DNA of 64,000 nt from Lamellibrachia satsuma (taxonomy: Eukaryota; Annelida; Polychaeta; Sabellida; Siboglinidae). Of this stretch, positions 10,528 to 23,400 are shown piece after piece. The stretch is from contig BSQZ01000016.1 in assembly GCA_033239005.1 (NCBI GenBank), positions 713,031 to 777,030 on the forward strand, written 5' to 3'. Each line of letters starts with the position of its first letter. The first letter of the stretch is position 1. The translations under genes were made by a program, and so were the position numbers. The notes beneath the pieces are model-generated. The model did no database searches. It saw only the letters and a program-made list of their open reading frames with translations, and was not told the DNA's origin.

Positions 10528-13500
10528 TCATGCGTCAGGATTAATGTCTAAGTCGGACCAGCCACTCTCGATGTCACTGCCTTCGACGTCAGCCTGCAAC
10601 AAAGACACTCAAACTGACATTGCATTTGAAGTATTTATTTTACTGATTCAAGGGGCCAGCTACAAATGAAGTATGCAAGGATGGGGTAGGGGATATAACC
10701 GTGGTTACGTACACATGAGGGAGGGCTTAGTTACCCATCTAGTTGCCTGCTCGTATTGTAGGCTTATGGGCTTGGAAGGGCTGCAGGCTTCTGATACCTT
10801 CATCCCAGGTTGTCAAACAATTGATTGATGAATTGAATAATGACCTAGTACAAAGTTCAGTATCAGGGCATCTGGAGAGGCATTATTTACAGATTTAGGT
10901 AGGTCACCACTAGCATTACTGGGGGGGTTACATGGGGCTTGGGGACCGATGTTTTTCCATGATTTTTGCACACGTAATTTGTAGATGATCCCCAAGCATG
11001 TCATGTAATGGCTGCCAGCATATTCTAATCTATGCAACTGATATGATACTATAAATTACATTTAACTAATAATAATAATAATAACTATAACAACAATAAT
11101 AATAAATCGTCCCTAAACACATCAGATAATGCAATATCCTGAAATCTTGATGTATTTTATAATGGCAATCAAACAGAAATCCTATATGGACAGTGTAAGG
11201 GACATCTGCTTAAAACGAAGGCTGACATTCATAAACAAATATGGTCCAATTACATAAACAAATTATGGTTCATTAACACATATTTGGGTTGTCAAGATGT
11301 CAGGCAAGATATAACCTATACAAAATAACACAGTTTTATGACAAAAACAAGTACAGTTTGAACCTTTAAAAGAACATTAAAACAAAGTTAAGCCCGCTTC
11401 TGATTGAGACAAACCTCATTTTCACTGGTGCTTGCATCATCGACGTCCATGTCATAGGTCGTATCCAGGCCGACGTCTGTACGCTTCTCCAGTCGATACA
11501 TTCCGTGCCTTGCTCGCGTGTTTCCTGGGTCAATACTACAAGACAGAACCCCACTTAAAATAGATCGGTAAATTTTCTTTATCATGGCACATGTTAGAGT
11601 TCACCCAGATCACATTTTCAGGTCTCTAATCTTTCTTTCTGCCATAAAATGTTATTGTTTGTGTTAAAGGTCGTTTGCAAATGGATTATTTTGCATGCCT
11701 TTTTTCAGACTAATTTTACAAAAATGTTAACCTTTCTAGTATCTACTACGTTATGCTAGTACAAATCTGTTATTTAGTTTTGATGAAATCACCAGATGAA
11801 CTATTAAATAATCTTTGACAAAGATGAAGTAAAAATTTTGTGAAAAGGGACAACCGTGGTCCAGCTCTGTATACTCTGGATATAATGCTTTTACAAGTTA
11901 TCTGATATTTCAATCAAAATCAAACTCTTCACGCGCCACAGATCTGAACATCAACAAACTCATTCAAGATGGTTTAAATGAATCAAGGATAGGATTTTAA
12001 TTAGAGAAAAACTGGTTATAGATATCTCATCATCTTTGTGAGTGAGGTCACCTTAAGGCGATGCTGTACTGATCCAGGGCCTCTTGCTGCTGGTTAGTGT
12101 GTGACAGGAAGTCTCCAAGCATCTGATGTGCGCGACAGGTGCTCTGTTGCTCCAGTAGTTTCTTCAGTCTACAACAGAGGGTGCCTCTGATGTCACACGT
12201 CACTCACAAAATGAAGGGAACAACTTACCTACTGATTGTGTAAATGCTAGCAGCGTGAATATGTTTCAAAAACAAATATTTTAGAAGGGCGGGTTACACA
12301 CAAGAAAACAGAAGAAAAATGGTTGGACTCTCGATAAGCCTGTGGTTTCCTTGTCCACTTGTCATCTGGAATTTGAAGTTTTAGATGGTAATCTTGTTAA
12401 ATCTAGTTAAACATCTGCCTTTCTGCAATGTTTATAATGGGTACCAAAAAACCCATAATTCCAACTTCTCATGCTAGGCGAGTTGACAAGTTGTACTCAA
12501 TTTTAATGAAACGACCGTGTTGGCTGCCGGCCAGGGGCTCTAAACCCGTACCTCTTGGTCAAGAGACAAGCACCAAACCATTGAGACACTCATTGAACAG
12601 TATAACCATATTCTTCCTAACCATGACCAGAAATCTAACAGGCTCGTAAAATATTATGTCACAAAACATAGTCAGAGTTTACGACAATAAACGATAACAT
12701 CACACAAAACATTTTACAAGGATATGTATATGTACCGTATTCGATCTATTGAGTGTACCCTATATGCCCTAATTAGCAAAAAACCTGCTTCACATTTTAC
12801 ATCCCTGAAACAAAAATAGCTCAAATTCCCTGACTTTTGACTAACTGTGAGTAAATATGTTATAAAGGTATATGTTATGAAGTTACGTTCTTATACAGCG
12901 CGGAATCTAGTCCTTGGGACCGTTCAAAGTGCTTTACACTTCACCCCCTGGCAGACCCGTTCATTCCTACGCTAACTGGACTACTCTGGAAAGCATTCAG
13001 CCACCCTGCAATTACTGCACAAAGACTATTTGTTCACATATCCACCTCTGTATGCAGCCAGGTTCTCATTTATACAGCTGAGTGAACTGAGGGAATAAAA
13101 TTGCCCAAGCTTCGAAACAGCAGCAAGAGGATTTTAACCCAGATTCTCTCAATTGAGAGTCTGGTGTTCCAACCACTATGCCACCACGCCCCACTTTGAC
13201 ACAAGACTCACAGTTCGATGCCTTTGTCAAACTGCTGCTGTTGTAGAAGAATATCGGCCAGCAGGTACACAGTATCCAGATGACCACCGTCCATCTTGAC
13301 TGCTCGCTCCAGGTATGTCTTGGCCTGATACACGACAACTCATTGTCAGTCTAACACATAACTAAATTTCTGTAACAGTTGTTTTTTATAAGGCGGGGGT
13401 GTTAACCCTGCATTTAACCCCAACCTGAAGAACCAGGAGATAATTTTAGTCTGGCCTCTAGCCCTCTACCCCTTGACTAATCTGGTTTTGAAAACTTCAT

Positions 13501-14392
13501 CAGGAGAACAAGACTCCCACCAGCATAGATTGTAGAGCCACAGAGGCAAGCCTCAAGCTACCCCATCACGACAAGGCATAGATCTCACGGGGAGGAAATA
13601 TCTAGGGGATTGTCTCGAAACACTGATGTACAAGACTACACAAATTCGATGTCATTTAACCGCCTCCCCTGCTAAATGAAACAGAATTTCTTTATGTTAT
13701 ACATTTTGTTAATATGTGTAATATTCAACCTCTATGGTTGCAAATAAACTTCTTATTATCATCAATTACGTCTGCTTAAAACACCCCAGTTCTGTTTCTA
13801 TCTACCAAATATCTAACCTAAAATGACAGACTATTGATACAGGGCCAAAGTCCCCAAAAGTTTACAAATATAGTTGTTGCAGGTAAAAAAAAACGGTGAA
13901 ATCTTACTGACATTTGAGAGAACTGTCTGTCAGGGTGAAATCTTACTGACATTTGAGAGAGCTGTCAGTCAAACCTTATAAAAGTTTAGATGAACAAATC
14001 ACATTTATTGCAGTCATTAAACAGACGTCTAGCTTGTTAAAGCATTCCTACATTTCATCAGGACAACAGTGGTAGAACACTATTTATTCCCAAATTTGAC
14101 TTGTCTACATTGCAAATGGTTTCGACATACCTTCTCCAGACTGAGTGGTTCCTTCGCTAGTACACTGGCATACAACTGCAAACAAATAACATATTCCAGT
14201 AGGTCAAAGGTCATGTTAAGTAGGTCAAAGGTCATGTTACGTAGGTCAAGGGTCACGCTACAAAGGTTAATTGCATGTGACTTTGCTGACATTAAACACA
14301 CTTTTTGCAGGTTATATACAACTTGACTACTGTGCTAAACATGTCAGACCACTGTCATCAGTGACTATGCACCATCATCATAATTGATGTCG

Positions 14393-14426
<34 letters not shown>

Positions 14427-17400
14427 AAACTCACCGTGAATGAGCGGGGATTCATCCCGACCTGTTTACAAGCCTGGCCAGCAATGGCAATAGCCTCTCT
14501 GTTCCGTCGATTTGCTTGCAAACAGTCAACCAAACCTGGCAAAATAGATTAAAAACTAAATTAATTCCCTCCCAGTCAATGTGAGATGGATAAAAGAGGC
14601 CATATGGATCAGAAAGACAATTATAAATCGAGATGACGGGGATAGTGACTCAGCTACATATGGGACGGCCTGCTTTCTATGCTAACTGGTGAGCAGAAGA
14701 AAAACTAGTCATCCTAGAATTCAGTTCCTGATGAAGGCTTCCGAAGAAAATCGTTACTTCATTATTCTTTGCCAACTTGATTAACATTTTCATAAATTAA
14801 TTAATTTTAATATGGTTTTCCAATAGGCTATATAGATTTTGGGTTATTGGTTTAAATGAAAATTATGACAGATTTGTTTTAAATGAAAAAGTCAAGATAA
14901 AGAACATACTTTCTTGTGTTTGTCACATGAGTATAAATTTATAGCAAATTTATAGCGGTCAAAGCACAATACTTTTGATGCAAGGCAGATTTCTGAAAGA
15001 AAAACTTGGCAGTTTTAGTTTAGTTTGATGTAGATATATTTTGTAGCCTCACAGATGGCGACACTGAATTGGAATTGGAAGACTATTGGCCGGTTGACCA
15101 ACGAAAAATTTTGTATGGATTTATACGACTTTATACAGAATTTCATGGCAAAAAATTATGGATTTCAACCATAACATTCAGTTAGACAATACCTTGCTTC
15201 GAAAACCATGTAACACACCAGATAATTCTGCAGTATACGGACACAACAGAAATGTTCGTGAATGTTCCTAGTAGTAGTAATAGTAACAAAAGTTTTATTT
15301 CACAACCATGTCACATTTATAGCTTTATTATCAATAGGCCATTGATCACATCCCTTCTTACATCCACAGCTATATAATCCAAGATAAAACAAACAAGTCA
15401 AAACAATAAATAAACAAAATAAAACATAAATAAATACATGCATAAAACTTGTCATTACAATTACAAGAACACCAATCAATTGACATATCCTGCAATAAAA
15501 AATTAAATTACACAAAAAACATTCAACAAAACCATCAATTTACAATTTCTAAATGGACATCAACATTAGCAGGCCGGTGATATGTTCAGTTACATTTACA
15601 AATCCTTAAAAATCACAAATTCTAAGATATTCTCATTTTTAATGACACATAACATACCCTTGTATGCCTCGTATTGATGCGGGGCGAGGCGTATCGCTTC
15701 CCTGAAATACATGCCAGCGTCTCCGAGTCTGTTCAGCTTCTGCAGTGCCGTCCCCTTGAGCAGTATCGCCATCAGAGACGTCGAGTCAAGCCTCTGGGCC
15801 TGCCAGCATAATCATGTCATTGCACAGTTCCAGTCAAATTCAGACAGTCAGAAACATGTGATTTTCAGGGAAATTAACGTACCAACTGCGCATATTGCGA
15901 ATCAGCTAAAAAATTAACAGGTACATCATTGCCAGTTTGGAAATCAGCAGATCACGGATGAAAAATGTCCATGCTGTACAGTGGACTTCTTAACCCTTTA
16001 GACACCAGTCATGTTTTGAAAACACCCTTGTTCCCCAGTTATTTAACTAGATATAGGAAAACGTGAGGTCAGGATGTTCATGCATGATATTCAATGTGTT
16101 CTCTTAACTACCCACCAGAGAAATATATGGAATACCACGGCTATTTTGGGTTAAGTTTGGCTGAATTTAAGCATCAGCCATCAGGCAGGTTTGACCGACT
16201 TGAGGACTAAAAGTTTTTAATAGAATCACTTTGTGCCAGAACATTTTGATACTTATAAGCGGCTGTGGAAGTGAATGTATGTCAAACAACTGCGTTTTAT
16301 TTCATCCATACTGAATCACCGCATCGTGAAGATGAAGTCAAAGATAAGTCATCATCTTACTATAATCCAGCCAGCATGTGTGTGTGCGCTGCTAATTGTA
16401 GACATTTTCACAATGCTATGCGTGTTTTCTACAATTGTTCCAAATTACGTAAATTTTTTCGAAATGATATGCATGTTTTCTATAATTGTTCTAAGTTACG
16501 TAAACCGTCCGCAGTTGCAATGATGTAACAGGCCATAAGCAACAAAGGCTTTACGCAACCAACCAATCGCTTATACCACTTTGCCATTTTGAAGATTTAA
16601 TCAAGTTGTGGCAGTGGTGATATGCTGAGTGGCGCCACTGTTGGGGAGTATAAAAGACGGCAAGTTGTCCTGTTCGGGGATGGGTATTTTTGCGGTAAAA
16701 TGTTTTGTAAATTGCCATTTTGATATCATCCCTTACATTTAACGCGTCAGTGATATAACATGTACCTTCTGGGCAAAGTAAACTGCCCTGGTGGCCTTCT
16801 TGGTGTCCAGACACAGGTAACCCATGGCAACCCATGGTTGTGCAGCATCTTCTGAGACGGACATCATTTGCAGAGCCAGGCTAAACACCGAATAAACAGG
16901 TTGCGTGATCGACGCTTCTCAGGCATTGCAAAACTATCCACAGAACTTCTCGGTTTTTATCAGACATTTAGATGGGTTATGAACCCGTAGTTTTGCATAC
17001 AAATTATTTGGTAGTAGTTGAAGAAATGACGAAGTTTGGAACAACGTGGAAAGAGATTAAGAAATCAGCCAAAACCAGAATGCGTTGAAGAAGTGTTGCT
17101 TCAACCACATGTTCCAGTTGGAACGAATAGAATTAAGAAGGGTTGTTTGGGTTAAAAGGAAATCTACATCATGCCCTCGGTCATTACTGTACAAACCTAC
17201 ATGAATATATACAGTCACAACTCGCTTTACATTCACCTCGGTACTACAGCCTCCTCGCCATTATGGTCACCCTGAGACTGTCCTAAATTATTTCAATAAC
17301 AGTAAATAGGACATTTAGTCCTGCTAATGCGGTCACCTCGTTATTCAGGTCACTTTGGCACCGTCTTGTGGGTGACCTTAATATCGAGGTTCGATTGTAC

Positions 17401-20400
17401 TTGTATATCTGTGTACTTGCATATTTACGGCTACCGATAATGAATCAAATTGACACAACTACCAACATATCATTAATAGCATAAAATATTAATAACTCAA
17501 CCATTATAAATGATACGAATGCCGTGACAAAACCCTTTCACAAGAACATATGCCTGGTTTATACACACCTCTCTAGCTCTTTGATTTTCTTTTCTCTGGC
17601 TAGCATGAAAGCCAGGACGTCCATCTTCTCTAGCAGTAGCGGATCCAACGCGTGGGCCTGTAACACAGAAACCAGATTCATACACAAGTTGTTTATAGTA
17701 ATAATAAACATATTTATATAGCGCCCAATCAATCGAGATTGCTCTCATATATTACATACGTACGTGCAATCATAACTTACAATTATACGAAAAACAATAC
17801 AAACAATAATCATTCTAAAACATAGTCTATGAAGAACATTTAAAAAAATAATCCTACCATAAATAATAAAAAAGAGAGTACAATGTATGTATGTAATAAT
17901 AATAAATATATTCCATACATCAGCATATAAAAAAAGTTACTATAAAAAGAAGTGTTTTCAAGTGTCTAATACTGCAGCAGTGTCTTCGCCATCCTCACTG
18001 AATCAGGCAACTGATTCTACAGATTGGCTGCGGCAACAGCAAAATGACGACACTACACTGACACTACATGAAATCAACGTTGTTTAACCTGTGAACCCCC
18101 CGTTACAGAACCCCCCATTGTGAAGTCAGAACCCCCCGTTGTGAAGTCAGAACCCCCCGTTGTGAAGTCAGAACCCCCCGTTGTGAAGTCAGAACCCCCC
18201 GTTGTGAAGTCAGAACCCCCCGTTGTGAAGTCAGAACCCCCCGTTGTGAAGTCAGAACCCCCCGTTGTGAAGTCAGAACCCCCCGTTGTGAAGTCAGAAC
18301 CCCCGTTGTGAAGTCAGAACCCCCGTTGTGAAGTCAGAACCCCGTTGTGAAGTCAGAACCCCGTTGTGAAGTCAGAACCCCGTTGTGAAGTCAGAACCCC
18401 GTTGTGAAGTCAGAACCCCGTTGTGAAGTCAGAACCCCCGTTGTGAAGTCAGAACCCCCGTTGTGAAGTCAGAACCCCCCGTTGTGAAGTCAGAACCCCC
18501 CGTTATGAAGTCAGAACCCTTATGAAATGCTATCGGAAAATAAATTATGTTTCTTTGGAAAACACATTGATGTATATGCTAAATGAAACATCCCCCTCCC
18601 CAACAAAGCCAATTTTTGTCTAGTAGCATACAACAATGTTTTGGTATCTTCCCTAAAGATGCTAGCATTGGTTTTTGCTATCAACCGATATTGTGATAAA
18701 CAGGTACATGTGATAAATTATTAAATTAGTTTTGGTTTGGCCAACCCGAAAATTGGTCCCACCCCTATAAAAAATCATATTATAACATAAAGTTATTCGC
18801 ATTTTCACAAGTAATCTGATGTAAATTAAATTATTTCAATGATTTTGACGAACCTGATTCGCAATGGACTAGTCGAATTGCAGAGGTGAAGCAACGATTG
18901 TCTTCTAATTATGACTTCTCAGATTTACTTAATCAATAGCTGTTACCAGAAAAAAATTTACTTTGTTATTCTCTACCAAGTTGATGAACATTTTCACGAA
19001 AAATTGCAGAGGGTTAACTTAATTAACAACTGATCTTATCTTATCCGTGGCTGTCTCTGAGCCCATTGATTGCCATGAGACGTACCCTTTGGAATATAGC
19101 CTGAGCCTCGGTATAGTCCCCGTTCTGGAAGCTTGCCTCCCCAATGCTCAGTAGCAGATCTTCATTGTCTCGTAACAGTGGCTGAAAGGCAGCATGCCGC
19201 ACAGGCATCACAGATAAGATAATATTTTATGCAGTGCCTCAAGTTAACAATTGACAGTATTCCATCATGGTTGCCTACGAAATACCATTGAATGACGGAA
19301 CCATCTACATCCCTTTGTCTCACAAGGTAATGGCTTCCAATCATTTCTTTGGACCCCCCCCCGGTAGAGTCCAAAGAAATGATTGGAACCAGGCTGCAGG
19401 AGCTTCATATCAGACCGCCTACAGGGCTTTCTCTGAGTTTTCTGTTAGGGCTTACTGCCTTGCCTACTGAGGCTAATTAGTGTGTCTAGCCCAGTATTAT
19501 ATTCCCATAAATGGGGTTTGGAATGGCAAGTGTCGGACCATGGCTACACGCAGGTGGGCCCTGCACGCCGCTGGGCCCTGCACGCCGCTGGGCCCTGCAC
19601 GCCGCTGGGCCCTGCATGCCGCTGCTCTCAAAAATCTAGATCCGATTGAATGTTGTGCTTTATTTTGACCACTAACAAAACAGTAACATAAATTACAATC
19701 ATATACATACACTGAATCGATACACTTACATACAAACAATACCATGATAATTTCAATTAAACAAAACACAACATTCTTGTGTATATTCATATCTATTATA
19801 TAGTAGGTAATATGTAAAAAAGAAAATGATGGGTCATGGCAACTCCTACTAAGCCCAGGTTTGGTCGCTATCATAGGAGCAACCCTGTTTATTACTACCA
19901 TTTATTTAAACAAATTATTCATTATTGCACTTTAAATAAAACCAATGTATGTTATTTTAATATTTAGGAACATTTATAAAGCATATTTATGGACAGTAAA
20001 TTCAAAATCTCTTTGTACCGGGTAATTCCTGTTTATATTAGACAATTCTCTATCTGAGATCCCAAGCACAAAACAATACTACTGTGACTAACACAGCAGG
20101 CATTTCTTTGATACCAAGATACAGAGGTACAGCCAGAATTAAATGAGTCACAAAGACTAAAACAAGGCTTCTATCTGTACCTTTACATCGAGTGCTCGAA
20201 GCATCTGAGTGGCAGGAACAAACTCCCTCGCCGCAGCCAGCCCTTGGCCCTTGATCCAAGTACACAGCCTGCAGCAATATGACAGAAGATGACACAGTTT
20301 TCTAAATAGACAATCCTCAGTTCGATTTGTTCACACGTCATCACACACTCATTTGTTCACACGTCATCACAGACTCATTTGTTCACACGTCATCACAGAC

Positions 20401-23400
20401 TCATTTGTTCACACGTCATCACAGATTCATTTGTTCACACGTCATCACAGACTCATTTGTTCACACGTCATCACAGACTCATTTGTTCACACGTCATCAC
20501 AGACTCATTTGTTCACACGTCATCACAGAGTCATTTGTTCACACGTCATCAGACTCATTTCGCAAAAATCTAGTATCGACTATGACACGCTAGCTCATGT
20601 GACAATGTTTTATTTATGTTTAATGAAATCATCGGACAATCTAATCAATTATTTTTTTAACGGATCTACAAACAAATTGGCAAAAAAGCCAAAATTGGTC
20701 CAGTTCTATATATTACAGCATAAGGCTATTCAAACTTTTGCAACGTACCTGATAATCAAAGTCAATTCTCTCAATGATTTTAACAAAAGAAACTCTTTTA
20801 ATAAACCTGCACATATTACTTAAACTATTTTTGTACATTACAGATTAGAACATCAACAACGTTAATTTGTGATGAGCTTAATCATGTGAATGATGACACT
20901 GTACGAAGTTCAATATCAGTATCATTATTTACAGAAGTGGGAGGCGGGGGTCGTTTTTCATAAATTTTTGCACACGTAATTTGTAGATGATCCCATGCCT
21001 GGCACTAAACTGCTGTTTTCCTTACCATTCACTAGAGCTGCCTCCTGGTAGACAGACCATCATAAGGGCGGACACTTCTGCGCTCTTCACCCCCAAAGCC
21101 ATGAGACCTCTCGCAGCCTCCAAGGACATGGGGCACTGTCTGAAATGTCAAACACATGCCTTAGATTATTGTACCTACCATATTTGATCTATTAAGCATA
21201 TATGCCCTATTTAGCATACACCCCCTTTTTTAATTAGCAGGATCCATAATTATTGTGATTTGCCTAGTGTAGAACAACTGAATAATTTCACTATCTTGTG
21301 TTAAGCAGTTGGCACAACTCGTCAGTTGTTCTACACTAGTCCCCAAACGACACCACTGGTGATAAACAGTTACCATAATTAATGTCTAGAGAAACAGAGT
21401 TTGATGTACGTTTATAAAAACAGATTCCTTTACATTTTTCCATGGCACAATTTTTTTCAAGCGTACTCATGAAATATACAATGAAACATAATTTCCTAGA
21501 AAGTCGGGAAACCAGACATCATCACATTAATCAGGTTTTCCAGTTGATAACATTTTATTATGTATACTAGCAAAAATACCCATCCTCCGGGCAGAATAAT
21601 TTGGTAGTTCACAAGTTCATGATAATTATATTTGCAAAATGTCAGGATACACAACGTTATCACAGAAATATCAATCAATGCCTTGGTACTTGATATCTTC
21701 AACTCTGGAATTTGCATCTTTATACAGATTTATTTGGCATTATACAGAATTTGAAGTCAAAAATATGGATTTAAAAAAAGTGGCTCTTTGATTTTTCCCT
21801 GACTCTGACCTGAGCACCTCCTTGAAGGCGGTCACGGCTGACCGATCCTGCCCCATTCGCTGATAGAGCTTGGCCAGGGCCATGTTGATCTTGGCTGTTC
21901 TCTGCTTCGAACTCACCCCCTCTAACTGCAAACAAACACCTCACATAGATACTTTGTCAGTGTTTCATAGTCAATAGACAATATGTACAACATCTGTAGG
22001 CTAAGAAGAAAACTACGGCTGTGGGTCATGTTTGTGACGTCATTGCAATATGCTTGTGAAGTTACTGCGACATGTTTCAAAATGGTTTTTGTTACAATTT
22101 CTTAAAGGGGTCGTTTTACTTAAGTAAATGCGTATGTAGTCAGTTTTACAATAGACATTATTTATAACATGTATGACACATGTTGGCTAACAGTGAAGCA
22201 ATGGTTTCATCAAATGGTAGGTCGTCAAAAACCTTGTTCCAAATTGACCTTCGTTTTTGTTGTGACGTTCCATTTTAATAATTTCCAATGACCTTTGATT
22301 TTGTTGTGACGCTCCGTTTGAATTATTTCTGATGACCTTTGTTTTTGTTGTGAAGTTCTGTTTTAATAATTTCCGAACTGAACAAAAGAAATATTGTTTA
22401 ATAAAAATGCGGAAATGCCACTGAAGCGCAGAACACTTCTGCAAAGTCAACACTTAACTAGATTGCCATCCAAAGCTACACACACACACCAGATGAAATG
22501 TGGACAACGACCGACACCTTACTGAAAGTTCCATGGGTGTCAACATTACCACTTTAAGGCAGGAAATACTGCTTTCCCCCTTGATCCCGCTTTTCGACTG
22601 ACCTGTCCCAATTTTTTTTTCAAAAACAAACAATTCTTGGTAAAATCAATCACACACAAAGCCATTGGTGGCATACTTAATTTCTTTGGTCTCAAGTGGA
22701 TTCACATTGCTCACATGTGGGTTCACCGCGAACGAAAACAACACATCAAAATATCGACATGTTAAAAACGACAACAGTTGAGTGAAGGGGAGGGTGTTTC
22801 ACGCTTTTCCATGAGCAGATGTCAACGTATCCTATCCCAACATGTGTAACTTACCACGGACAGTGCCTCTTTATGTTGCTGTAGAAGACAGTGACAGAGG
22901 TGGAGCATGTATTTCACTTCCACCTCACTCGGGATGTCCTGCAAACATTCCACTGGTATAACCTCCAGTATGGTTAAACACATAAATTAACCTCGTTGTG
23001 ATTGTCCAGCTCTACCAAGTAACTGGTGGTCGCTGAGTTTTGTTATATTACTAGCAATGGTTTACCTCGATACATTTCCTGAACTCGCAAACTTGTTCAT
23101 AGTACAAAATGCCATGTTGCCTATGGTAGTATTCCTAATATAACTTCTGTTGTCTGTTGTTGTTGGTAGTACTGCACTTATTATGTAGCAGTACTTTCCC
23201 AAGCAGATAATTCATTCAGGATCTGATTTGGAAATCAATCAGATGGACTGGTTTTCACACACTGTGATTATTCATATATCAAGAAACATTACAAACATTA
23301 TACTTGTCTCAATAGCAGGACGTGTATTATTTTTTTATTGGTCAAAATTAAATGTTGTATTTTTACCCTTTAAGCAGGACTGGAAACTAAGATATCATAT

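Noticed and set aside
18120..18311. VKSEPPV repeat protein
   Set aside because: Inside an ANAPC7 intron, opposite strand, and the frame is lost as soon as C-run length changes.
19030..19086. ANAPC7 exon 8 extending further left (frame continues VRLMAINGLRD)
   Set aside because: Stopping at the GTACGT donor joins FQR to AHALDPLLLEKMDV, which matches APC7; the longer frame meets a stop without a donor.
20327..20823. Frames of 64-156 codons with HLFTRHH-type repeats
   Set aside because: A 26-bp intronic minisatellite is open in several frames; no splice or start support.
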